This document shows positions 42,015 to 49,873 of a stretch of 49,873 nucleotides of DNA, one piece after another (position 1 is the stretch's first letter; the number at the start of each line of letters is the position of its first letter). The stretch comes from Azospirillum brasilense (GTDB taxonomy: Bacteria > Pseudomonadota > Alphaproteobacteria > Azospirillales > Azospirillaceae), in contig NZ_QLKQ01000055.1 of NCBI RefSeq assembly GCF_003349955.1, forward strand, positions 1 through 49,873. The letters are read 5' to 3'. The translations under genes were made by a program, and so were the position numbers. The notes under the pieces were generated by a model. It was given only the letters and a program-made list of their open reading frames with translations. It was not told the origin of the DNA and did not search any database.

Positions 42015-43858
42015 CGCATCACCTCTCCGCGGTCAAGGCTGTGGATCACCGTTTCGGTGAAGCTGTTCAGCGACACGTACTTGGCGAAGAATTCCTCCAG
42101 AACGGCGCCCAGCACGAAGATGCCGCTGCCGTCGAACGCGTGCTCATCAAACGTGACGGCCACTTCCAGGCCGCGCGCATGGACGATGTGGCCGCGCCCG
42201 GGGACGCGCCGCACGATGGGCGCGGTCCGGACATGCCGGACGCCGTCCACCTGCTTCGCGGCGGAGGCGTCCTCCCGGTCGGTGTAGAGCTTCAGCAGGT
42301 CCCTGAGCGCCTGGGCACCCCGCTGCGGGTCGCTGTCGGCCAGGGACAGGTAATTCAGGGACAGGTGGCTGATCAGCCGCCAGGCGGTGGGTCCCTCGGC
42401 GTTCGAGGGGCGCGGCTTGGACGGGCCGGCGACGCAGCGGATGGAGTCCACCGGCGCCCCCTGGTCCATGGTGAAGTCCGTGTTCAATTGTCCGAAGGAC
42501 ACGTGCAGCGGCAGATCGCGGTTGGTGCACAGCGCCATGACGCCGAGCTGGCGCAGGTTGTGGCTGTAGGGAGCCTCCTCGCCGTCCACCAGCGAGACGA
42601 AAGCCTCCGACCCGATGTAGCTCGACCGCGGCCCGTTGCGCCTCTGCTTGGCCGACAGCACGCGCGGTTGCCGGGACAGCGCGTAGAAGGCGTGATCCGA
42701 CCCGACGGTGTGCTGGTCGCGCGCGGCGTGGAAGGGCTTGAACTCCTGCGCCACCTCCGTGCCCGCGCCGTAGCCGGCCACCGACAGCACCGAATGCACC
42801 TCGAAGTCGAGCGGGCGCGTGCGGTCCGGCACGATGTGGTACTCGGTCTCGCGGGTGTTCAGGTGGATCCGGTCGGCACGCTTGGGAAACAGGTTGATGG
42901 CGGGCGCGCAGAAAAGCTGAAGGTTCTGCCGGTCGATCACGCCGTCCAGTTGCGGGTTGGCGCGGTTGAACAGGATGACGATCTCCAGCTCCGGCCCGGC
43001 GCAGCGGCGCACGGCAGCGGACAGGTCGCGCAGTTCGACGAACTGGAAGCGCGCCGGGAAGCTGAAATACTCCTGCAAAAGGCGGTACCCTTCGAAGGAG
43101 CGCGGCGACGTGGGCAGCAGCGCCTCCCGCTCGGAAAAGCCGCAGCGCGCCAGGCTGGCCGCGGGGCGGACCTCCTGCCATGGCGCGGGGCGTTGCGCCG
43201 GCCGGATCACCATGCCGATGCCGGCGCCGAGAATCTGCTCGCACAGGGCGACCGGCAGGCCCCCGGCCCCCGACAGGAACAGCGGCAGCCGGTCCAGCGC
43301 CAACTGGTCGAAGGTCAGGCCGGCCGTCGTCTTCAGCCGCAGGCGCAGGCCGGCGCGCACGCCGCGGACGTCGGGCACCTCCAGCGCGGCGACCGCGCCG
43401 GGCGTGGGCAGATAATCGGCCCGGATCAGCTCGATCGGCCACAGCGTCACATCGTGGCCGGTCCGGTATTCACAGGCGGTGGCCTGCCCCTTGCCCGCCA
43501 CGCTGCGCAGCACCGTGTCGCCGCGCGGGATCAGGAAACCTTGCGCAAGCCCGCCTTCGCTCAGATCCGGCTGGAACTGCACCACCGCCATCGACGGCGT
43601 CGGCGCCAGATAATGCGGATAGACCGCCTCCAGCAAATGATTGATGAAGCGCGGAAACTGCGCCTCCATCTTGATCTGCACGCGCGCGGTCAGGAAGGCG
43701 AAGGCTTCCAGCATCCGTTCGACATAGGGGTCGGCGCACTCGAACTTCTCCAGCGCCAGCCGCCCGGCGATCTTGGGAAACTCCTCGGCGAACTCCGCCC
43801 CCACCTCGCGCAGGTGGCGCAGCTCGTCGTCGTAATAGCGCAGAAGCTGGGGGTGCAT
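41978..43858 (-). CDS. tssF: T6SS baseplate protein TssF
   Basis: 626 residues; MHPQLLRYYDDELRHL at the start, DPYVERMLEAFAFLTARVQ and FPRFINHLLEAVYPHYLAP are signature TssF (ImpG/VasA) blocks. ATG 43858 overlaps the tssE stop (TGATG). It forms two copies per baseplate wedge with TssG. Confidence 0.93.
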   Translation of the reverse strand: MHPQLLRYYDDELRHLREVGAEFAEEFPKIAGRLALEKFECADPYVERMLEAFAFLTARVQIKMEAQFPRFINHLLEAVYPHYLAPTPSMAVVQFQPDLSEGGLAQGFLIPRGDTVLRSVAGKGQATACEYRTGHDVTLWPIELIRADYLPTPGAVAALEVPDVRGVRAGLRLRLKTTAGLTFDQLALDRLPLFLSGAGGLPVALCEQILGAGIGMVIRPAQRPAPWQEVRPAASLARCGFSEREALLPTSPRSFEGYRLLQEYFSFPARFQFVELRDLSAAVRRCAGPELEIVILFNRANPQLDGVIDRQNLQLFCAPAINLFPKRADRIHLNTRETEYHIVPDRTRPLDFEVHSVLSVAGYGAGTEVAQEFKPFHAARDQHTVGSDHAFYALSRQPRVLSAKQRRNGPRSSYIGSEAFVSLVDGEEAPYSHNLRQLGVMALCTNRDLPLHVSFGQLNTDFTMDQGAPVDSIRCVAGPSKPRPSNAEGPTAWRLISHLSLNYLSLADSDPQRGAQALRDLLKLYTDREDASAAKQVDGVRHVRTAPIVRRVPGRGHIVHARGLEVAVTFDEHAFDGSGIFVLGAVLEEFFAKYVSLNSFTETVIHSLDRGEVMRWPARIGRRELL

Positions 43859-44367
43859 CAGCGGAAGCCCGCGTTGTCGGAGACCCTCACCGCGCCCACT
43901 TCCAGGTCCACTTCGGTGCGCAGGAAAATCCGGATCGGCACCGGCTGCGCCCACAACTCGCCCTCGATGTCGAAGGTCAGGGCGCGGCTGTTGTGCTCTT
44001 CTCCTTGCAGGATGAGTTTGACGTTGAGGGTGTTGGGCAGAATGCGCGGCTCGAAGCGGCGGATAGCGTCGAACATCCGCCGCTCCAGATCCGGCAGCTC
44101 CACACCGATCCCGGACAGGCCGGCCAACGGCGGCATCCCGTAATTCACAACGGAGCGGGCGACCTCCGGATGCCGCTCCTCGTCCAGCTCGGCGCCCAGG
44201 TTGCTGGCGTTCAGAAGCCACGCCAGGTCGCGCACCACGCTTTCGCGCAGCCGGCGCAGCGACAGAACCCGGCGGTCGCGGGATTCCTGCCGCTGATCCG
44301 GTTCGTCGTCGAACAGGCGGTCGAGCAGCGATGGCTGAAGCCGTTCCTGGACCGTCAGTTCAGCCAT
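43858..44367 (-). CDS. tssE: T6SS baseplate protein TssE (gp25-like)
   Basis: 169 residues with ERLQPSLLDRLFDD at the N-terminus, the conserved VVNYGMPPLAGLS region and a C-terminal gp25-like domain with FEPRILPNTLNVKL. It starts sheath assembly. The ATG at 44367 overlaps the tagJ end by 8 bases. Confidence 0.92.
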   Translation of the reverse strand: MAELTVQERLQPSLLDRLFDDEPDQRQESRDRRVLSLRRLRESVVRDLAWLLNASNLGAELDEERHPEVARSVVNYGMPPLAGLSGIGVELPDLERRMFDAIRRFEPRILPNTLNVKLILQGEEHNSRALTFDIEGELWAQPVPIRIFLRTEVDLEVGAVRVSDNAGFR

Positions 44368-45229
44368 GATGGGTTTCGGCCATCCCGGCCGCCGCGTCTC
44401 CGCCGTCCCCCGCCGGCTCGGCCACATCCAGGTCAATGCGGCGGATGTCCATCAGCGCGTGTTCACCCGCGTCGGTCACGAGCATGCGCTGGCCCAACCC
44501 GGTGTAAAGGCCCCCGGGCGTCTCCACCCAGTCCGTGCGGCGGGCCAGCCTCAAAAGGGGATCGCCGCTTTCGGCGCTGCCGGGATAACGCGTCGGCACC
44601 AGCCCGACGACCTCCCCGCCGTTGGCGAAGGTCAGCGTGACCGCCGTCCACACCAAGTCGCGCAGATCCGTGGGGGGGGCGACCTCGATGCTGCGGATGC
44701 GGTACAGCGGGATCCAGCCGTAGCGTCCGTTGACGACCGCCTCCAGAACCGGTCCCAGCCGCTGGTCGCCGTCGGCAATCCAGGAAAAGGGCACGCCGTC
44801 GATGGTTCCGGTGGTGGCCGGGGCGTCCTCCAACGCCTTCACCCGCAGCGCCGCGGCCTCCTCGGCCTTTCCCAGCCCGTCGAGACGCAACGCTTCGATC
44901 AGCAGGGCGATCCAGCCCTCCGGCGTGCCCACAACGACCGGGGTTTCCCGTCCGGCGAAGATCCGGGCGCGCAATGGCTCGCAGGGAAGCATTTCCCGAT
45001 AGGTGGCAACCATCGACGCCGTGTCGGCGGCCATGTCGCCCGCCACGGCGAGCTGGTTGAGCGCACGGTCCCAGTCGCCGCAGATCGCGAACAGCTGGAA
45101 CAGCAGGATGCGCGGCTTCGCGGACGCGGGGTCCTTGCGCACCAGGGTCTTGGCCTGCTCCAACGCTTTCGCGAGATCGCCGCCCTTCAGGCTCTGACGG
45201 ACATCCGCGCCAAGTTCCATCCCGCCCAT
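44360..45229 (-). CDS. tagJ: ImpE-family T6SS accessory protein TagJ
   Basis: 289 residues. TPR-like helices at the N-terminus (LAKALEQAKTLVRKDPASAKPRILLFQLFAICGDWDRALNQL) are followed by the ImpE domain (WIADGDQRLGPVLEAVVNGRYGWIPLYRI, DLVWTAVTLTFANGGEVVGLVPTRYPG). In studied systems TagJ binds the sheath protein TssB and affects sheath handling. The start is unsure: ATG 45229 is chosen, ATG 45220 is equally possible. Confidence 0.88.
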   Translation of the reverse strand: MGGMELGADVRQSLKGGDLAKALEQAKTLVRKDPASAKPRILLFQLFAICGDWDRALNQLAVAGDMAADTASMVATYREMLPCEPLRARIFAGRETPVVVGTPEGWIALLIEALRLDGLGKAEEAAALRVKALEDAPATTGTIDGVPFSWIADGDQRLGPVLEAVVNGRYGWIPLYRIRSIEVAPPTDLRDLVWTAVTLTFANGGEVVGLVPTRYPGSAESGDPLLRLARRTDWVETPGGLYTGLGQRMLVTDAGEHALMDIRRIDLDVAEPAGDGGDAAAGMAETHHG

Positions 45230-45255
45230 CGTCGCCCACCCTGCCGGTTTCACGA

Positions 45256-45276
45256 TTCCTTCGCGGTCGGAAGGAA
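45256..45276. other. Hairpin between hcp and tagJ
   Basis: TTCCTTC-gcggtcg-GAAGGAA is a perfect 7-base stem with a 7-base loop, between the hcp stop (45317) and the tagJ start. It could protect the hcp mRNA end or weaken read-through, so Hcp is made in excess. No T-run follows. Confidence 0.4.
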
Positions 45277-45316
45277 CGGCGCGAGAACCACGCGACGCCC
45301 CTTCCGCCGAACGGGA

Positions 45317-45805
45317 TCAGAGCTTCTTGTTTTCCTTGAGGCTCCAGCCGGCGTCCTTGAAGGCTTCCATGCTGCCGTCCTGCTTCTGCTTGGAGTAGGA
45401 CACCTTGATGGAGGAGAAGCCGAGCGCAACCTCCTCCAGCGGCTGGCTTTCCGGGCCGCTCGGATCGCCGACGCTGTTGAAGCTCTGGACGATCACGTCG
45501 GTCAGCACGACCTTCAGGAACTCGCGCTGCTCACCGCCGGCCTTGCGGACGATCAGGGTGGCCTGCTTGATGTGCGCGCCGTTGGCGCAGTGCAGGAACA
45601 GCAGATGGGTGGCGCTGTCGGTGTGCTTCAGGAACTTCAGCAGGGTGAAATCCGCCTTGCCCGCGCCGCCGCCGCTGTTGTGCGCGAAAGTCCCGGCCTG
45701 GGCGACGCCGAAGGAGAAGCTGCGGACGGCGATCTTGTCCTTGTACTTGGCATCCAGCGACTCGCCGGGAATGCCGTCAATATCAATAAAAACGTCATAG
45801 GCCAT
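45317..45805 (-). CDS. hcp: T6SS tube protein Hcp (TssD)
   Basis: 162 residues; AYDVFIDIDGIPGES at the N-terminus, FSFGVAQAG, and VSYSKQKQDGSM near the C-terminus are standard Hcp features. ATG 45805 follows TTGGAG. It forms the hexameric rings of the inner tube that is shot out with VgrG on top. Confidence 0.94.
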   Translation of the reverse strand: MAYDVFIDIDGIPGESLDAKYKDKIAVRSFSFGVAQAGTFAHNSGGGAGKADFTLLKFLKHTDSATHLLFLHCANGAHIKQATLIVRKAGGEQREFLKVVLTDVIVQSFNSVGDPSGPESQPLEEVALGFSSIKVSYSKQKQDGSMEAFKDAGWSLKENKKL

Positions 45806-45864
45806 GTTTTGAACTCCAATGGGCTGGTTGAAACGCAACGATCAGGATGAAGCGCCGTCCGGCG

Positions 45865-47361
45865 TCAGGCCGCCCGGCCCGACGGCAGCTTGGACACCAG
45901 CCGCAGCGACACGGTCAGGCCTTCAAGCTGGTAGTGCGGGCGCAGGAAGAACTTCGACGTGTAGTAGCCGGGGTTGCCGTCGACCTCCTCGACCACCACT
46001 TCCGCGGCGGCCAGGGGCTTTTCCGCCTTGGTGGTCTCGCTGGAATTGGCGGGGTCGCCATCCACGTACTGGAGGATCCACTCGCTCAGCCACTGCTCCG
46101 TTTCCTTGCGGCTCTTGAAGGAGCCGACCTTGTCGCGGACGATGCATTTCAGGTAATGGGCGAAGCGGCAGGTCGCGAACAGGTAGGGCAGGCGGGCCGC
46201 CAGATTGGCGTTGGCCGTGGCGTCGGGATCGTCGTACTCGGCCGGCTTGTGCAGCGACTGCGCGCCGATGAAGGCCGCGAAGTCGGTGTTCTTCTTGTGC
46301 ACCAGCGGCATGAAGCCGTTCTTCGCGAGTTCCGCCTCGCGGCGGTCGCTGATGGCGATTTCCGTGGGGCACTTCATGTCCACGCCGCCATCGTCGGTCG
46401 GGAAGCTGTGGACGGGCAGGCCCTCGACCGCGCCGCCGGACTCGATGCCGCGAATGCGCGACACCCAGCCATAGGTCTTGAAGGAGCGGTTGATGTTGGC
46501 CGCCATGGCGTAGGCGGAGTTGGACCAGGTGTATTTCCCGTGATCGGCCCCTTCGGCCTCCTCCTCGAAGTTGAACTCCTCGACCGGGTTGGTCTTGGCG
46601 CCGTAGGGAAGGCGCGACAGGAAGCGCGGCATGGCGAGGCCGATGTAGCGCGCGTCCTCGCTCTCGCGCAGCGACCGCCAGGAGGCGTATTCGGGGGTTT
46701 GGAAGATCTTGGTCAGGTCGCGCGGGTTGCTCAGCTCCTGCCAGCTGTCCATCTGCAGGACGGCCGGGGACACGCCGGCGATGAACGGCGCGTGAGCGGC
46801 GGCGGCGACCTGGGCCATCTGCCCCAGCATTTCGACGTCCGGCGGGCTGTGGTCGAAGTGATAGTCGCCGACCAGGCAGCCGTAGGGCTGTCCGCCGAGC
46901 TGGCCGAACTCTTCCTCGTAGAGTTTCTTGAAGATCGGGCTCTGGTCCCAGGACGTTCCCTTGAACCGCTTAAGGGTCTTGCCAACCTCCTTTTTGGAGA
47001 TGTTCATGACCCGGATCTTCAGCATCTCGTCGGTTTCGGTGTTGTTGACGAGATAGTGCAGACCGCGCCAGGAGCCTTCCAGAGCCTGGAAGTCCTTGTG
47101 GTGCAGAATGTGGTTGATCTGCTCGGTCAGCTTCTTGTCGATCTCGGCGATGATCGCCTGGATCGTGCCGACAGCGTCGCCGGACAGGAGGTTGGCCGAA
47201 CGGACGGCCTCCTCGGCGAGGGTGCGGACGGCGCTCTCCACCTCGCTCCGCGCGTTGTCGGAGCGCGGCTTGAACTCCTTCTGGAGGAGCGACGAGAACT
47301 CGTCGAGTTCCGTAACGCCGAGGGACGCCTGACCCTGCTGCAGAATGCTGGTGTCGGTCAT
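45865..47361 (-). CDS. tssC: T6SS sheath large subunit TssC (VipB)
   Basis: 498 residues. WRGLHYLVNNTETDEMLKIRVMN, LVGDYHFDHSPPDVEML, and the C-terminal NPGYYTSKFFLRPHYQLEGLTVSLRLVSKLP are TssC hallmarks. It starts 4 bases after the tssB stop and builds the contractile sheath with TssB. Confidence 0.95.
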   Translation of the reverse strand: MTDTSILQQGQASLGVTELDEFSSLLQKEFKPRSDNARSEVESAVRTLAEEAVRSANLLSGDAVGTIQAIIAEIDKKLTEQINHILHHKDFQALEGSWRGLHYLVNNTETDEMLKIRVMNISKKEVGKTLKRFKGTSWDQSPIFKKLYEEEFGQLGGQPYGCLVGDYHFDHSPPDVEMLGQMAQVAAAAHAPFIAGVSPAVLQMDSWQELSNPRDLTKIFQTPEYASWRSLRESEDARYIGLAMPRFLSRLPYGAKTNPVEEFNFEEEAEGADHGKYTWSNSAYAMAANINRSFKTYGWVSRIRGIESGGAVEGLPVHSFPTDDGGVDMKCPTEIAISDRREAELAKNGFMPLVHKKNTDFAAFIGAQSLHKPAEYDDPDATANANLAARLPYLFATCRFAHYLKCIVRDKVGSFKSRKETEQWLSEWILQYVDGDPANSSETTKAEKPLAAAEVVVEEVDGNPGYYTSKFFLRPHYQLEGLTVSLRLVSKLPSGRAA

Positions 47362-47365
47362 GAGA

Positions 47366-47893
47366 TCAACCCTCCGACGAGGTTTCGGTGGTCGTGTCGG
47401 CGGGCTTCGGGGCGGACGCCAGGGATTTCAGCAGAGTCGGGTCGCTCAGCGTCTTCTGGATCAGTTCCTCGGCGCCGGCCTTGCCGTCCATGTAGGTCAG
47501 CAGGTTGGACAGTTGCGTGCGCGCCTCCAGCAGCTTGCGCAGCGGCTCGACCTTGCGGGCGATCGCCGCCGGCGAGAAGTCGTCCATGCTTTCGAAGGTG
47601 ATGTCGACGCTGAGGTTGTTCTCGCCGGTCAGTGTGTTCGGCACCTGGAGGGCGACGCGCGGCTTCATCGCCTTCAGGCGATCGTTGAAGTTGTCGACGT
47701 CGATTTCGAGGAACTTGCGCTCGGCGGCGCTGGGCAGCGGCTCGGCCGGCGTGCCGCTGAGATCGGCCATCACGCCCATTACGAACGGCAACTGCACCTT
47801 CTTCTGGGCGCCGTACAGCTCGACATCGTATTCGATCTGGACACGCGGAGCGCGGTTGCGGGCAATGAATTTCTGACTGCTTTGTGTCGCCAT
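47366..47893 (-). CDS. tssB: T6SS sheath small subunit TssB (VipA)
   Basis: 175 residues. RVQIEYDVELYGAQKKVQLPFVMGVMADLSG, EIDVDNFNDRLKAMKPRVALQVPNTL are TssB blocks. It pairs one-to-one with TssC. The gene starts about 80 bases after tssA. Confidence 0.95.
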   Translation of the reverse strand: MATQSSQKFIARNRAPRVQIEYDVELYGAQKKVQLPFVMGVMADLSGTPAEPLPSAAERKFLEIDVDNFNDRLKAMKPRVALQVPNTLTGENNLSVDITFESMDDFSPAAIARKVEPLRKLLEARTQLSNLLTYMDGKAGAEELIQKTLSDPTLLKSLASAPKPADTTTETSSEG

Positions 47894-47975
47894 TCCTCGG
47901 TTCCTCTTCCAGTCCTTTGCCGATCAGGCTCGAGACGGTCGTGCGGGTGCGAAACGTCCCGCCGGACGGTCGCGG

Positions 47976-49061
47976 TCAGTCGTCGCGGCGGAGGCCGCTG
48001 ATGGTTTCGAATTGGCCGACCCCGTCCGGAGTCAGGTCGCGAAGCAGATCCATGAAATCGAGACCGACCAAGCGGCGCGCCCGCTGCAGGATCAGCGGCA
48101 CCGGGCTGGAGGGTTCGTTGTTCGCGTAGTATTCGCAAATCCTGTCGAGCGTCCGCGTCACGTCCTCGCGCGACGCGATGACGCCGGGACCGGCCACCCG
48201 CAAGGGAGCGGGGGTGGGGGCGACGGCAACGGACGCGCCGGTGAACGCGTCCTCCGCCGCCGGCGAGGCTGCTCCACCCGCCGCCGGCGCTTCCCCGCCG
48301 CCGGCGTCGCGCGCCGCCAGACGGGCGTTCAGGAGGGCCGAGGCCTCGCGCAGCACACCGGAGATGGCGGACAGATCCACGGCGTTGGACGCGCCGACCT
48401 GATCGGTGACGTACATCTCGATGCGGCGGATGCGGTCGTAGCTGCGCTTTGCACCCTCCGCGGTGAAGCGCAGGTCGTCGATGCCGCATTCCTGAAAGGC
48501 CGCTTCGACCAGCGACGGATCGGGCGCGCCTTCCGGAGGGTGGGCGGCGCTTGCCGCAACCACCTGCCGCAGGCTGAACCGTCCGACCGTTCTTGCGGAA
48601 ACGACGATGCTCTCGCGCACGCCGCGCAGCATCGTCTCGTGATGGGCCAGCCCGGCGATGATGTTGACCCGCATGGTCGGGTCGTCGTCGTCGTCCGGAT
48701 CCAACTGGGGGTGGAGCGTCGGCCAGAATCGCTCCAGCAGGCCGTGGAAGACGTCCAGCCCCTGCGCCAACCCCGGGAGCCCATGCAGGCCGAGCAGGGC
48801 GCGGCACAGATGCAGGGCGACGCGGATGTCCTTGGTGCGCCCGAACAACTCGGTCGTCAGGGCAAGGACATCCCGCCATTCCGGCGGCACGGCAGGCTGG
48901 ACGATGTCGCCGAACTGGCGCTCCGGCTGTCCCTCGGCTTTCTTTTCAAGCTCGGTGAACACCGGGTCGTATTCGCAGTTTTCGCCTTCCGGCGTCGAGG
49001 GATCGACCTCCCGAAGCAGCGCCTCGACGTCAATGAATTCGGTCCCCAAGACCTTCTCCAT
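47976..49061 (-). CDS. tssA: T6SS protein TssA (ImpA)
   Basis: 361 residues. An ImpA N-terminal domain (CEYDPVFTELEKKAEGQPERQFGD, PEWRDVLALTTELFGRTKDIRVALHLCRALL, ERFWPTLHPQLDPDDDDDPTMR) is followed by an Ala-rich linker and a short C-terminal region with NEPSSPVPLILQRARRLVGLDFMDLLRDL. It caps the growing sheath and tube. First gene of the minus-strand operon. ATG 49061 is preferred; a GTG at 49073 is in frame. Confidence 0.92.
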   Translation of the reverse strand: MEKVLGTEFIDVEALLREVDPSTPEGENCEYDPVFTELEKKAEGQPERQFGDIVQPAVPPEWRDVLALTTELFGRTKDIRVALHLCRALLGLHGLPGLAQGLDVFHGLLERFWPTLHPQLDPDDDDDPTMRVNIIAGLAHHETMLRGVRESIVVSARTVGRFSLRQVVAASAAHPPEGAPDPSLVEAAFQECGIDDLRFTAEGAKRSYDRIRRIEMYVTDQVGASNAVDLSAISGVLREASALLNARLAARDAGGGEAPAAGGAASPAAEDAFTGASVAVAPTPAPLRVAGPGVIASREDVTRTLDRICEYYANNEPSSPVPLILQRARRLVGLDFMDLLRDLTPDGVGQFETISGLRRDD

Positions 49062-49366
49062 GCACTTTTGCACGGCGCTGAAAGCCCATCGATCGCCCGC
49101 AGGGCGTGTTCAGGACCGGCCACACGCCGTCAGTTGCTTGAAAACATGAGAACGCACGACCCCCGCGGCCAAGGCCGTTATCCACCGTGATTACAAATGG
49201 CGCATATTGCCTGGAATTCGCTCCTCACGCTCAATGGCATAATACCACTGGCGCTCAGGTGTCAATATCGCCTATAAATTCTGGCGAATTTAACGAAACG
49301 CCGCACCAATAAGCGGCGATCAACCGAACGCACACATGCAATAGGCGAGACCGGGCGGCACGCTTC
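49062..49366. other. Divergent intergenic control region of the T6SS
   Basis: 305 bases between tssA and the FHA gene, distinctly AT-richer than the coding DNA (especially 49190-49300). It holds a candidate minus-strand promoter (49239-49265) and a 6-bp inverted repeat (cgccgc at 49299-49304, gcggcg at 49313-49318). No well-spaced sigma54 GG/GC pair was found. No gene is seen. Confidence 0.6.
49239..49265 (-). promoter_or_regulatory. Candidate sigma70 promoter for the tssA operon
   Basis: On the minus strand a consensus TTGACA (49265-49260) is followed after 15 bases by TATTAT (49244-49239). The spacing is short, so activity may need an activator. The leader would be about 170 bases. Confidence 0.4.
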
Positions 49367-49873
49367 ATGCTTACTCTGCGTATCACAAGGGGTCGGATGT
49401 GCGGGGCCACGCGCACTTTGGACCGCACGGGCCTGATCGCCGGCCGGGGCAACTCCTGCGACTGGATCCTTCCCGACGCCGAGTGCATCCTGTCCAATCA
49501 GCATTTCAGGATTTCCTGGGTCGACGGGCAGTATGTGCTCACCGACACCAGTTCGAACGGCGTCTACCACAATCACTCGGAACATCCGATCGGGCGGGGC
49601 GGCTCGGTCGCCCTGGCCGATGGCGACTCGCTGGTCCTGGGCGATTATGAAATGGCCGTGTCGCTCGCCCAGGCGGCGGTTCCGGCGGCGGTCAGCCCCT
49701 GGGACGAGGGCGTGTTCCAGGATTCCTTCGGCGACCCCTTCCAGGTCAATCGCGGCGCGGAGCCGTTCCCCGGCCTGCGGACGCCCGAGGCCCCTCCCGC
49801 CGCGACCCACCCCGACCATGTTCCGTTGGACCAGGCGTATTTCCAGCCGCCGAACCCGATCGAAGCGCTGCCG
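49367..49873 (+). CDS. FHA-domain T6SS-associated protein, cut by window edge
   Basis: ATG 49367 opens a frame that stays open to the edge (169 codons). Residues about 20-75 form a forkhead-associated domain: GLIAGRGNSCDWILPDAE, SNQHFRISW, TDTSSNGVYHN, with the Arg, Ser, His and Asn residues that bind phosphothreonine. A Pro-rich linker begins near residue 105. In many T6SS loci an FHA (Fha/TagH) protein links Thr phosphorylation to secretion. The gene diverges from tssA and probably leads into further T6SS genes. Confidence 0.85.
   Translation, partial: MLTLRITRGRMCGATRTLDRTGLIAGRGNSCDWILPDAECILSNQHFRISWVDGQYVLTDTSSNGVYHNHSEHPIGRGGSVALADGDSLVLGDYEMAVSLAQAAVPAAVSPWDEGVFQDSFGDPFQVNRGAEPFPGLRTPEAPPAATHPDHVPLDQAYFQPPNPIEALP

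Noticed and set aside
49180..49260. Possible sigma54 promoter (TGGC...TGC) upstream of the T6SS genes
   Set aside because: The GG to GC spacing is 8 rather than the required 10 bases.
1..49873. CRISPR arrays, tRNA, rRNA, prophage and replication origin
   Set aside because: No regularly spaced direct repeats, no cloverleaf or rRNA-like stretches and no phage structural genes apart from the T6SS parts were seen.

Overview
The window is GC-rich (visually well above 60 percent G+C) and gene-dense. Coding style (many GTG starts, ATGA/TGATG overlaps), an IS5-type transposase remnant, tripartite tricarboxylate transporter (TTT) genes and an imp-type type VI secretion system suggest an alphaproteobacterium, most likely an Azospirillum-like member of the Rhodospirillales. 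The genus is an inference; no rRNA or tRNA gene is present to confirm it.

Left part, 1-4.9 kb: a truncated lipoprotein gene, a large secreted-type protein with three CBM60-like xylan-binding modules and a right-handed beta-helix, an AT-rich spacer, a decayed IS5-family transposase with a one-base deletion, and a carboxymuconolactone-decarboxylase-family gene preceded by a 20-bp tandem repeat and a five-codon minicistron. At 5.1-14.4 kb lies a catabolic locus. On the minus strand are a DapA-family aldolase/dehydratase, an IclR regulator, and dhaK-dhaL kinase subunits. Diverging on the plus strand are two paralogous TctC-type binding proteins, TctB and TctA, followed by an aldo/keto reductase. 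The shared divergent promoter carries a palindrome overlapping a -10 element, a good IclR operator candidate.

Centre, 14.6-33.3 kb: a small secreted protein and a lipoprotein alpha/beta hydrolase lead into an aryl-polyene (APE)-type type II polyketide cluster. Its plus-strand operon runs with nearly continuous start/stop overlaps: lipoprotein, chain-length factor (ApeC), acyltransferase (ApeD), two acyl carrier proteins (ApeE, ApeF), membrane protein (ApeG), a fused acyl-ACP ligase/dehydratase (ApeH-ApeI), thioesterase (ApeK), LolA-like carrier (ApeL), MMPL exporter (ApeM), DUF3261 lipoprotein (ApeN), ketosynthase (ApeO), dehydratase (ApeP), ketoreductase (ApeQ) and ketosynthase (ApeR). Convergent to it are a glycosyltransferase-acyltransferase fusion (ApeJ), a carotenoid-desaturase/isomerase-like FAD oxidoreductase and a second lipoprotein paralogous to the first. 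Together these would activate an aryl acid, extend it to a conjugated polyene, attach it to a lipid and export it to the outer membrane.

Right part, 33.4-49.9 kb: SapC-family and OmpA-family genes, then a compact minus-strand T6SS operon. In transcription order it reads tssA, tssB, tssC, hcp, tagJ, tssE, tssF, tssG, clpV, vgrG, a DUF4123 adaptor and a DUF4280 PAAR-like tip. A divergent FHA-domain gene starts at the right edge and probably leads into the membrane-complex genes (tssJ/K/L/M), which are not in the window. No obvious T6SS toxin is seen.
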